Assembly (NCBI RefSeq): GCF_965638725.1
Contig: NC_134955.1
Location: 6,926,316 to 6,990,315 of the forward strand
Direction of reading: 5' to 3'
Length of the DNA stretch: 64,000 nucleotides
Origin: Aptenodytes patagonicus
Lineage: Eukaryota; Chordata; Aves; Sphenisciformes; Spheniscidae
The translations under genes were made by a program, and so were the position numbers. This document shows positions 27,701 to 39,700 of this stretch, one piece after another. The notes below the pieces were generated by a model, which had not been told where the DNA came from, made no database searches, and saw only the letters and a program-made list of their open reading frames with translations. The stretch's first letter is position 1, and every line of letters begins with the position of its first letter.

Positions 27701-30700
27701 GTCATATAACTGAGGTTCTTCAGATACAGTCTTGTAAACACAGCACTCTTGATAGGTGGGCAAGTCAAACCCAAATTACATTTACAAACTATAAAGGCAG
27801 GGGCTGGGTTCCTGTTTACATGAAGATAACAACATTTCATGTGAGACTACATAAATGTCAAAACCATCCTCAGTTCTTTAGAGAAATACCAGGAGGTATT
27901 TCTAAGAGGACAGAGAATAAGGAAGAAAAGGAGTCTGGAAAGACAAAGGTTTTATAAACCAAACTCTAGCAAGGAGTTCTCCATACTGCACCTCATTCCG
28001 GGGAGATGAGGTTGTAAGGGTAAAGTCTTCCTGGAAGACAGCTACATATGTCTTGAATTAATCAACTCAAGGGCAAATGAGGGCAAAAAACCCAAACTGG
28101 CTTCAGACAGCAGCTTACATATTTTCCAAAACAGAAGCGAAGCTTTTCACTAGCATCTCCAGAAACTTCCATTGAGTATAACACAGTAAGTTATCAGGCA
28201 GTAGAACCAGTGCCTGGTCACACTGTGAAGGAACTTGGAATTGAACGATATTGGACAAATTCTGAATAGTGGTGGTCTTCAAAGGAAACACTACAAAAGA
28301 AAGTATGAATGAGTGATCAACTCTGAACATCTATGACCTCACCTATCACAATTTTTTTGCATATTTTATACCCAGCCAGAGTTTTGTCATCACATATTAA
28401 TCCATCAGAACTTAGATGAGAGAGAAAAATCCTTGGAAGGAACCAGAAACGGCATTCCCCTATATTTTGAAGATGTTAAGCAGTACTTTTTATCATCTTC
28501 TTAAAGTGTTGTTTACCCAAGACTGTAAACAGTCTTGGTTATCATCTACAGCCTGCTAAGCCAAGCAGTCATGAAACATTTATTTGTTAAGCAAGAACAC
28601 ATTTGACAAGACACAAGTCACAAAGATGCCACTATGGAGAAGAGATTTTCAAAATATATCACACATGTAGGTCCCCCAATCCAAATAATTCCAAGATACA
28701 GCTGGGGGGAGGGGGTGTCTGTGTGTGATGTGAGGGGGGTGTTGGTGGTTGTTTGGTTTTTTTTTTAAACTTACTCAGGGGTGGAGAACAATGACTGAAG
28801 TTAACTGATCTGTTCAGTATCTACAGGTAGTCAGCATATAAACATGAAATGATAGACTGCAAAGGTCTTTTTTTTTTTTTTTTTTTTTTTTTTACAATAA
28901 ATTCTAGCCATTCTTTACCTCTTGGTTTTATTTTCAGTAAAAAACTTCATTCCGCTAAGAATGGGTCCTTTCTTGGCCGCCCCACCCCCCCCACCACCCC
29001 CCCCCAAAAAAAAAGAAAAAAACACATAAAGTGCCAGAATGAACAGACATGGAGAAAATAAGCTTTCACAAACATTAATTCGAACCGAAAGAAATGAGAC
29101 AGTAGCTAGTTTTCAATACCTATTCAAGATTTAGTTCTACAATGAGATGGAGATTGAGGATGTCAATTCCTTTCTTTTTAAACTCCACAGTTCAGCTATG
29201 AGTTGCCTACACAGAGCTCCTTACCGAACTGGAGTCTAAATACAGCAATTAGCAATCAAGCAAACATTTTAACATTCCAGAAAGATTAAGACAGATTCTA
29301 ATGGCACTGCTGATCTATGTCCAGTCCTGCATACCACTCAAATCAAGGCTACTTTAATAATGAAAACATGACACAGAACACCAAGTTTGCTTGCTCAGCA
29401 TTTATAATCATGCCCACCTCATTTTTACTAATAAATCTAACTAACTCAGAAGTAAAAGTTTTAGTTACACACAAAATCATGTTGGGTTCAAGCAAATTTT
29501 CTTCTGGAATCAAAAGCACGTTTGGAGATATTTTAGAGTTAAAATATTTTGATTGATATTCCTGTGACTTGCTAAAAAATAGAGCTCTATTACATCTAAA
29601 ACAAAACAAGTCAAACAGACAATTTACTGTTTGCCCACAAATGACTCAATCTTAGGAGAGAGAGAAAGTAAGACTATTGTTGTCCAGCACAGATCTAGTA
29701 TCTTACTGAAAATTGTAAAGGCATTAGTAGAACCAGGACAGTGCTTGACAGTTGATTTTATTAAGCTTTTAATTCCTAGTGAGCTGCAAAATTTTGCCAC
29801 ATTTGCATAAACATATTTCACAGCTTAGAATGTTCTTTGATAGCTCATATTTCAATATATTACTTCTAGTTCATTCACAACCTTTAAAATCACAAAAGCT
29901 ATTGTTCTGGTTTCGGCTGGGATAGAGTAAATTTCCTTCCTAGTAGCTGGCACAGTGCTGTGTTTTGGATTTAGGATGAGAATAATGTTGATAACACACC
30001 GATGGTTTAGTTGTTGCTAAGCAGTGCTTACGCTAGTCAAGGACTTTTCAGCTTCCCATGTCCTGCCAGCGAGAGGCTGGGAGGGGGCACAGCCAGGACA
30101 GCTGACCCAAACTGGCTAAAGGGACATTCCATACCATGTGACATCATGCTCAGTATATAAACTCGGGGGAGTTGTCCGGGGGGGCCGCTGCTCGGGGACT
30201 GGCTGGGCATTGGTCGGCAGGTGGTGAGCAACTGCATTGTGCATCACTTGCTTTGTATATTATTATTCTTATTACTATTATTATTATGATTTTATTTCAA
30301 TTATTAAACTGCTTTTATCTCAACCCACAAGTTTTCTCACTTTTACTCTTCCGATTCTCTCCCCCATCCCACCGGGGGTGCGTGGGGAGTGAGCAAGCAG
30401 CTGTGTGGTGCTCAGTTGCCGACTGAGGTTAAACCACGACAGCTATTTACATAGAAGATTATTAAATGGTTATGATTCTTTTATTTTCAAAAATAGTTTA
30501 TGCAAAGTGATTGGAAGCATAAAAAAAACTTCACAGCGTATAGTTTTAAATATATATTAAACAATAAAAAACCGAAACTGCCAGTGAACTAAAATAGTGC
30601 TCAAGCTTTGCTTCCTAACCTGACCCTAAAGGACTATATTTAACAGTCAGAGCATCACAACTGACATTGCCATGCAACAAAATGCAAGAAAACTGGCTTG

Positions 30701-33700
30701 GCATACAGAAAAACAGCAGAATTATTTTATGCACGTACAAGCTTCTAATTCTGACATAAATGTCTCTCATATTCACAGTATGAAGATTTTTCCAGCAGTG
30801 TCTCCTGATGCTGGATGCTCAAGATGAAGGAAAAAGTTTCATGTACGCTCAACCATCCCTTACTTCCTTCGTCAGTACAGTATTCAGCAATGGGAAAGCA
30901 CACAGACTTGTGGAGATCATAGAGGTAATATCCCAAAAGTACTGCCTCCTGTCAAGTAAAGCATTTTCTGCAGTCTACACACACGGGGCTCAGAATCGGT
31001 AACCAGATATGAAAAAGGCGAGTGCTTAATGCATATTTCAGTGAAGAATACTGTGAGTTTTGCCCCAAGGAGCACCTTTTCATGCTTCTAGGAGGAAATG
31101 AAGTCAGCTTTCCCAAATATGAGATGTATGCATGCTCCCCAAGAAAATCATAGCAACTGTCAGTGCTCATGAATCTAACCTTAAACTTCATGTGAAATCT
31201 TCACGCAATTTTAAACACCTTCTTAGTCACTGAATTGACATAATTATCCTTCAGTCTGTGTCCAGATCCACAAATAATCTTGTGGAAACTTGAAGTGGTA
31301 AGGTCTACGCAGCACAAATGTTAATATCCTAAAGACAGCTAAGCTTTTAAGTTCAGTTTGTTCTTGATTTGAGTGTGGTTTACAGAAAAGACTAGCCAAT
31401 GAATCATCTGATTTAAATGAAAATCAGATTACTTTTGGTAAAAGCTTGGGACATGGCCTAAGCATGACCTTATCCTTCCAAAACATAATATGATAAAGTC
31501 CAGACAAATATGTTTTTTCCCCTGTCTTCTGGGCTGATGTGATTACCGTAAAAAAGACCTCCTATTCCCATTGACAATAGAAAAGAAGTTGTTAATCAGT
31601 AAATTCACAAAGACAAAGGTCCAAGGAGGACCCAAATAGGTAGATGTTTACAGAAGTTGAAGGCAGGGGGGCGGGGTAGGAGAGAGAACAAGAACTTTCA
31701 CTGTTTTGAACTGTGAACAATTTTAACAGGCAGCCCAAACGCTTTCAAGGCAATGAATAGTTACAGACACCTATAATTTAATTTGCATTTTAGAAGAGGA
31801 AAATGGCATTGTTTGTGCTGAATAATAAATCTTCTACTTTTTGCTGTGTAGTTTAATAAGGAAGGATCCTTTCTACATCATAATACATGCTTAGAGCAGG
31901 ACTGGTTTTAGGGCAGGTTTATGCCAATCATCCAGTCAGCATTGAGACTAAGAGTAATTAGGTTAGATCCAAACACAGGTTACTCTAGTGGTTCTAGATT
32001 GAATCTGAAGGAGTTCTGAAATGGTGAAAAATGTATGATGTCTGGATATCTAGCCCAGCTAGTGCCATTGTGGTATTTTTAATCAATTTTCATCTGATTT
32101 TATTCAGAACCATAAGTACAGAATGGTAAGCAACTGGTATTGCTACAGACCGTAAGACAATGAACGCATATGCCCACAAACTACCAGGGACTGAACAAGA
32201 CCAAGCCTCTCAAACATTCCCATTTTTGCCACCCAGTACACATGCTTGCTTTGTGTGACACAGAGCTGTACAGTGCCCAGTTGAGATCAGGATTCTGTCT
32301 ACTTCTGACCCTGGACTTAGGCATCTCTCTCAAGAGGACTTAAAAAATTTTTTGATCCCACTCAGAAATGATTTTTTGGATGAAGGAATTCCCAATTGCT
32401 AACTGTGGTTTACTGAGAATTTCCTGAATCTGGCCTCACACCTCAATTATCCCTCTAAACTCTACCATACTATTTGCCTGTCCACAATGGTACTTAACTA
32501 AATCCTTCTTCTGGCTCTACGTGGTGTACAAGAGATTGCAGACAGTCAAGACGTACACTTTACCCAAAATGCTTGTGCATTGAACCTAGGAAGTGAGAAA
32601 GAGTAGGGTATACTGAAGACCAGAACCCCAGCTATAATTAGCAGAAGGCTACTGCACAAGATGTAGGCCAGTTGTCAGTTATCTGACTACTCAGAAAACA
32701 AATCTCTTTATACCTTATGGGAAAAAAAAAGAAATCAGTCTTGGAAAAATGTTTAACTGCATGGGCGTGGTTTTATAATTTTCAATTAAAATAGCCATTC
32801 ATTCAGCAAACTAAAAACATGGTTGTCCAAACAGTCTAAGTAAATTTTACATAGGTTTACTTAAGCATGGTATGTGCTAGAATATTTGCAGCCAAAGCAA
32901 TATTTACCTCTTCTCTTTTTTTTTGGACCCATTCCTTGTGCTTCTCTTCAGCTATCCTTTTCCTCCTTTCACATTCTTGCTTTTGCTTCACCTTCTCAAG
33001 CTGTATATTCCTTTCCTAATTAAAGAAAAAGTATACATATTAAATCCGTGGTGACCATCTACACCAATACACTCAATACTGGAAATAGTGCTGCAGTTAA
33101 AACAATGTAAGCATTAGATTTTGAAATTCTTCATTAAGGTTTTGGAAAAGATGGACAACAGTCAACACAGAAACATTATGGAATACAATAAATGGAAATG
33201 TATAATTTTTAGAATATGAACTGGAAATAGGTATTTTAATTAGGCTTTGGAAACAATTCAACATAACAAATCACTCAGCTTATTTAAACGCCCTTTCAGT
33301 CAGCGGAACCTTCATTTGCAGCAGTACTTTTCTACAACACCTAAAATTTACACAGTGTACTGCTCTGCGTTCAGGAAGGCATCAAAAGCTAAGTGAAATA
33401 TTACTCACTTGTGATTTTTAGTACCAGAACTACAGGAACCTTAGGGCTTAACCCAAAGCTTATTAAAGACAAAATTATTGCAGATTTTAGCAAACTTTGA
33501 AACAGAAGCTTTATTTTGAAGATGAGAGAAGAAATTCCGAAGTATCTTTATAGGACATACAGTATATATGCAATCACTTATATCTCTCCAAGGAAATGAA
33601 TTGGTAAAGAAAAAAACACGACTAAGATGACAATTTGAGATGTCTAGCTTCTCTAACAGTAGCATTAGCACAAAGTGCTATTTTGCAATGAAAATTCATA

Positions 33701-36700
33701 CCTTCAAACATAGATAGATGGAATTATTTCCATGAAACTGATTTTATGGTCCTTACACTGCAGTCAGTTTCAGAGAGAACCCCCTCTTCTTAGGACATTG
33801 AACTTCAATTTAGTAAGACATTAAGAAAAAAATAGGAGCCTACAGAGAGCTCAAAGAAAACACTCACAATACAGACATGGTTTGAAAATATAGTTGTTGC
33901 TGTATTGAGGCAAAGTTACAGAGACTAACACCTCCTTTGAGTTTGGAGACATCTATATTGCAGGGACCCTGGTTTCTGTAAAAGGTGATGGCACCATAAG
34001 TACCTTAGAAGACCCCATCCACTATCCACTCCAAAAGTTTATCCACATTTCTGACATTCAGGGCAGACTCAGTGCTGCTGTCAGCAAAAGATCTAGGACT
34101 TCACAGTTGTTTTTTAGGATATCAGTTTAGAATACTTTTTATATGCAAATGTAGTAATACATTTTTATATCACAATCACATACTTTGTTCTCTTCTGGCA
34201 TCTTACAAAAAGGTTGATTGTCTTTTTTCCCCTGATATAAGCTATTTGAGTTGCCTATATTGCAGTTTAACATCTAATGTTTTCAAAAATCTTACAAAAT
34301 AAAAATAAAACATTTACCTATTCCACTGATTTCTACACAGCTTTAAGTAATCCTTGTCCTATGACTGCTCTTAATATATAGTTGAGATATCTTTACATTC
34401 ATATAAATTACATAATATAAATTACATGTAGATTACATTTAGTACTGCGTAAATGCTGTTGTGTGATACACAAGAATAAATTGCTTTGGTTCCTCATCAA
34501 GACCACCTGAGAAGTCCATACACAAACCACATTTTCTACATGACACCAGAAATTACTTTGGCTCATTTTTTGTACTTAAAAATCAAAATAGGGAGAGATG
34601 ATTACCGAATTGGAATCTAAACGGGAAGTCATGAAATGTGTGGTGAATATTAACGGATCAGAACATACTCCTCAAGTTTAACAAACTGTTTTGGTGTTAT
34701 GCTGATCTCTAAAAGACTGTTCCAGAACCTTCCAGCGGTGGGTGTTTTATAAACAATGTGAGGAAGCCCACATAAAACAGCTGTATGTTATATTCACTTC
34801 ACAGATAAAGTGAATCACAGAAAGTTTAGGACATTGCTCAAGGTCAAATACTAAATCAGCAACTAAAGTGAGAAATGATCTAACTTTGATGTGATTGTTC
34901 TAACCACTACCCAATACTTCCAATTTGATTTTAAACAACAGTATCATTTAAACAACTGCAACTACAAACATGTTGGGTTTGCGTGGCAAGGTTTTGGCAG
35001 TCGGGGAGGCTACAGGGGTGGCTTCTGTGAAAAGCTGCTATAAGTGTCCCCTATGTCTGATAGAGCCAAGGCCAGCCGGCTCCAAGATGGAGCCACTGCT
35101 GGCCAAGGCCGAGCCCATCAGCGACGGTGGTAGCACCTCTCTGATAACATATTTAAGGGGAGAAAAAAAACTTGCACAACTGCAGCCAAAGAGAGGAGTG
35201 AGAATACATGAGAGAAACAACTCTGCAGACACCAAGGTCAATGAAGAAGGAGGGAGAGGAGGTGCTCCAGGCACCAAAGCAGAGATTCCTCTGCAGCCCG
35301 TGGTGAAGACCATGGTGAGGCAGGCTGTCCCCCTGCAGCCCATAGAGGTTAACAGTGGAGCAGATATCCACCTGCAGCTCATGGAGGACCCCATGCCGGA
35401 GCACATGGATGCGCCTGAAGGAGGCTGTGACCCTGTGGGAAGCCTATGCTGGAGCAGGCTCCTGGCAGGACCTGTGGACCCATGGAGAAAGCAGAGCACA
35501 TGCTGGAGCAGGTTTGCTGGCAGGACTTGTGACCCCATGGGGGACCCATGCTGGCGCAGTCTGTTCCTGAAGGACTGCACGCCGTGGAAAGGACCCACGC
35601 TGGAGCAGTTCGTGAAGAACTGCAGTCCATGGGAAGGACTCACATTGGAGAAGTTCGTGGAGGACTGTCTCCCATGGGAAGGACCCCACGCTGGAGCAGC
35701 AGGGGAAGAGTGTCAGGAGTCCTCCCCCTGAGCAGGAAGGAGCGACAGAGACAACGTGAGATGAATTGACCGCAACCCCCATTCCCCGACCCCCTGCACC
35801 ACTTGGGGGAGAAGAGGTAGAGAACTCGGGAGTAAAGTTGAGCCCAGGAAGAAGGGAGGGATGGGAGGAAGGTGGTTTAAGATTTGGTTTTATTTTCTAA
35901 TTATCCTACTCTGATTTGATTGGTAATAAATTAAACTAATTTCCCCAAGTCGAGTCTGTTTTGCCCGTGACGGTAACTGGTGAATGATCTCTCCCTGTCC
36001 TTATCTCGACCCATGAGCCTTTTGTTATATTTTCTCTCCCCTGTCCAGTTAAGGAGGGGGAGTGCTAGAGTGGCTTTGGTGGGCACCTGGCATCCAGCCA
36101 GCGTCAACCCACCACACATATTAATCAAGAAAAGAGGTAGCTCTCACTTAATTCTACCCCAGTATTCAAGAACTGTTCATTTGCAAGGGGGCAAAAGATA
36201 GAAGGAGGAAAAAAAATGCTGGGACAGGGAAACCTATCCTGGGAAAGAACACCAAACAGTTGCATAATTACACACTAAGTGGGTAACAACATTGTGCCTC
36301 ATATCTAACCAAGTAGCTTGGCATACTTACACCCAGCACACGCCCTGTCGTGTTTTACTACCTACATGCAAGCATATGTACCCATGATGAAAATCAAGGT
36401 ACCAATTACATAAATATGTTTTAATCCTTTAAACTCGAACCATTAACTGACAGTTGGATAAGCAAAATATTATACAGCACCACTTCAATGAAGCATAACA
36501 TTTAGCAAAAGAGAATGCACATAGCATGAATCATGTCAGCATTGTTTAAACCAAACACTATGGAGGCCCAAGACACTAAAAAATAATGGACAAAACTACT
36601 TGCGTTTCCACAACCAAAAGTAGAAAAAAAAATTCCTGTGCTTGCTACCTTCTATTAGACTTAACATCAAGCCAATCAGATGTATTCACCTCTGTGGCTC

Positions 36701-39700
36701 TAGCTTGTAAGCGGGCACGTAGTTCCTTCTCTTTGCCAATGAACCATTCTTCCCATGGTGAAAGATTATCTTTCAAGGGTGACTCTTTCTTCCCCCCTGC
36801 TATTTCAGAGTCTTCAGCCTTCCTGAATTAAAAACAAGAAATGTAAAAGAATATTATCTGTAATATATTTGATTGAAAAGTTAAGCAGTGCTACTGCCTT
36901 GAAAAATGACATTTCTTTTACGGCCTATTATGACAACAACGACATCATTTTTCTACTTGCTTAGTAATCTCCAGAATGGATAAACGGCATTTATAGTGCA
37001 CCTCTGACCATCCCCCTTATGTTCTACTTATTAAATTCTAGCTTGTTAGTGATTTCCCACCCACCCACCCTGTTCCAAACTGCGGAACAGATTCAACCAT
37101 TACCTTTTATGAACTAAACAAAAGCTAACACCAGAAACATCAGAGTGTCACCTTCCTTCTCACATAAGGAAACCAAGGGAAACCAGAGATTTAACATTAA
37201 CATCCTGTCCTTGGTCACAGAGAGGCTCCATGTATCAAGCGGCCTTTAGCACGAGCAAAGAATAATCAAGAATATTTTTTCTTCCTTCAAGTCCTATAGA
37301 ATTGGATTCATGATACCAAGCAACCTCAGCATTAAGAGTCCATTCGCTCTAATAGGTAAAGTTTTCCACCCTAAAAAGCTTTCACAGAAAACATACTTAA
37401 GAAATATGGCGTGCATACAATACTCGATGATGTTATACAAGGTTCTATTAGACTTTTAATAGGATACCTTGCATAACTCACTCATAACTTCTTTACTCAT
37501 GAATAATGCAGCAATCCTAGCCCCAGGCCAGAAATATCTTTTATAATATTTTATACATGTACTATCCCATAAGTAAGACAGTATATTAGGCTCTAAGTGA
37601 ACAAAAATTGAAAACATGCCAATAGATTTCTTTATAAGATTTCTTCTGTCTTATACAGAATTTTTTCTTAACAACAAAACATTGAAACTAGACTTCACTT
37701 TAGTATTTTATATGGACATATGGGCTCTGGAAATACCTACCTACGTACATACTTCACTACAGTGAGTAATTCTGTTTGCTGAATTCAAGCTACAGAAGAG
37801 GCATCCAAACAAGCATATTATGTTAATGCTTCTGAAAGAAATCTTTTAAGCATAAGATATCTGGTTTTCAATATAAATTATCAATAAGTTATCAATATAA
37901 AAGTATTATGTATTCACAGGGAACAGCAATACTCTGTTGCAAAACATTTTGTGTCCCAGTAATCTTTAGAATATATTTCTGCGATACAAAGCATCTGGGG
38001 ACAATGTCAGTGCTAAGGAGTTTTGTCCTACTTTTCTCCATTGTTGTTACCCACATGTGTGTGCGCTAACATGACTGTTCGCTGGTCAAGCTGTGACACG
38101 TCCAGGGGAACCGATTCACGCTGAAACTACCCTGGAAAAGGGTTGTTTTCCCCACACAGAATCAGCCCCCGACCCTCTTTATACTGTGCTGCCACAGAGA
38201 TGTAGCACAACAGAACTGACAGCACACCCTGACACACAGACACTGCACGGACAGAAGCAGCACAGGCCAAGCACTCCCAAGCCCAGCATTGTCCAACACA
38301 TTCTGCTGCACCCTAGGGCTTTTATGCTACAGCATTAACAAAGCCCAAAAATTTAACAGAGGCAGTTTTTAAACAGGTACATATAATAAGGGATGCAACT
38401 TAAGAATGCATAGTAACACATTTTGTTATAAAATAACTCTCTGAAAGTTTATTAAAGATAAGGATAAAAGTATTGTGCATTCAAATTCAGGAAACCAACG
38501 CAACTTTGTCCAGACTTGACATTTTGGGCAGGGATACTTCCTCAATACATTCTTTTGCTGTGCATGATTTGCATTATGGCACCTTGCACTAGAATAATGC
38601 TGACATATTAGACCAACCTGAGAAAAAGTACTAGTAGAAGGAATGAATTAAGAAAAATAATATTTACTATGTGTTTTCTTGTATCAGTAGTTATAGAGTT
38701 AAAGCTGTTAACTTCTCAAAAAAATAATTCACAGTAATAAATTAAAAACTTATTGTATACAAGTAAGAAATAACAGAAAATGAAGTTTAAACAGAGGAAA
38801 ACACAAGCTCAATACGAAGAACTGTTAGGAGAAACATTTCTCTTCTGCAGTACTGTGTCTAAAGCTCCCAGATTGCACCGGAGCACAGACTGGAACTCAA
38901 TCCTTCTCAGTGTGCATCCCAGCCACCGGTCGCACTCTCCCTGGCACACTGATGATGCATTTCAAGCCACACAGACCCTGAATTTCATGGGACCATTTTC
39001 TGAAATGCTAGCATGTTCACAGCTACGACCTTCCTCAGAATAATTAAAATAACAGACTTTGTAAAGCGCCACATTCTCAAGTGCACGTTTCTTTTTAAAT
39101 AAGTATCTTAAATCAAATTAGATACATTTGGCATTAGAACTGAAGTCTGAGTAATAGAAAACACTGTGATTATCATTTACCATGTAGTCACTTAAGTCAC
39201 ACCATCAAACATAACACTGATCCATAATGAAAGTATGAAAATGCCTAACACCATTTCACAAAGCCTCGTTTTCAGCCTCTCTCTTTTGCAAATATCGCAT
39301 TTCCCACGTTAAATGTCTGCCTCCGGCTAATTTTTGTGTAGTTTTAAGAGGACAACAACAAAAAGACTCTTTGAGAGAACGTGTGCATATGTGGGGGGGT
39401 AGTGGCTGTGTAAGAAGAAGTGTTTTTTATTATTACACTTTTAAGATCTTGGCAGTTATACACGGAAGCTGCTATATGAACATTTGGTAGACACTTACTA
39501 CAACAGAGTAGCAGTATTATTCAGATGCAGTGTCTGCATGAGTGAGGTATATATTGTGCCCACAGAGTTTCGTGAGATTGTTCTAACTCAGGCCCTAACA
39601 GAGGTCGCCTTCAGTTGCATCTTACCGCTGCCAGGGAATACTGCAGCAACAGGCCCAAAAATTGAGAGCTGTTTCAAGTAGTATCTCAAGCTGCAAAGAC

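Larger units (their letters stand above)
19341..32907. other. CCDC34 intron 3, large and repeat-bearing
   Basis: This 13.6-kb intron holds two CR1 copies (20.4 and 26.6 kb), two solo ERVL-type LTRs (26.2 and 29.9 kb), a probable 5S-SINE relic (23.45 kb) and a low-complexity cluster (28.70-29.02 kb), all listed separately. The remainder is AT-rich with no gene that I can support. The open frames inside it are short or lie within the repeats. Confidence 0.7.
33016..36689. other. CCDC34 intron 2, hosting one LTR
   Basis: Outside the LTR at 34,971-36,116 the intron is AT-rich with no recognisable gene or repeat. The LTR's right edge is about 570 bp from the exon 2 donor site. Confidence 0.65.

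Noticed and set aside
26242..30441. A full provirus between the two LTRs at 26.2 and 29.9 kb
   Set aside because: Each LTR has its own target duplication, their inner sequences differ, and no retroviral coding sequence lies between them.
34970..35731. 253-codon open frame as a host gene
   Set aside because: It starts at the first base of an LTR and its frame is kept open by tandem units of the LTR. It has no known domain, and a similar-sized frame runs on the other strand.
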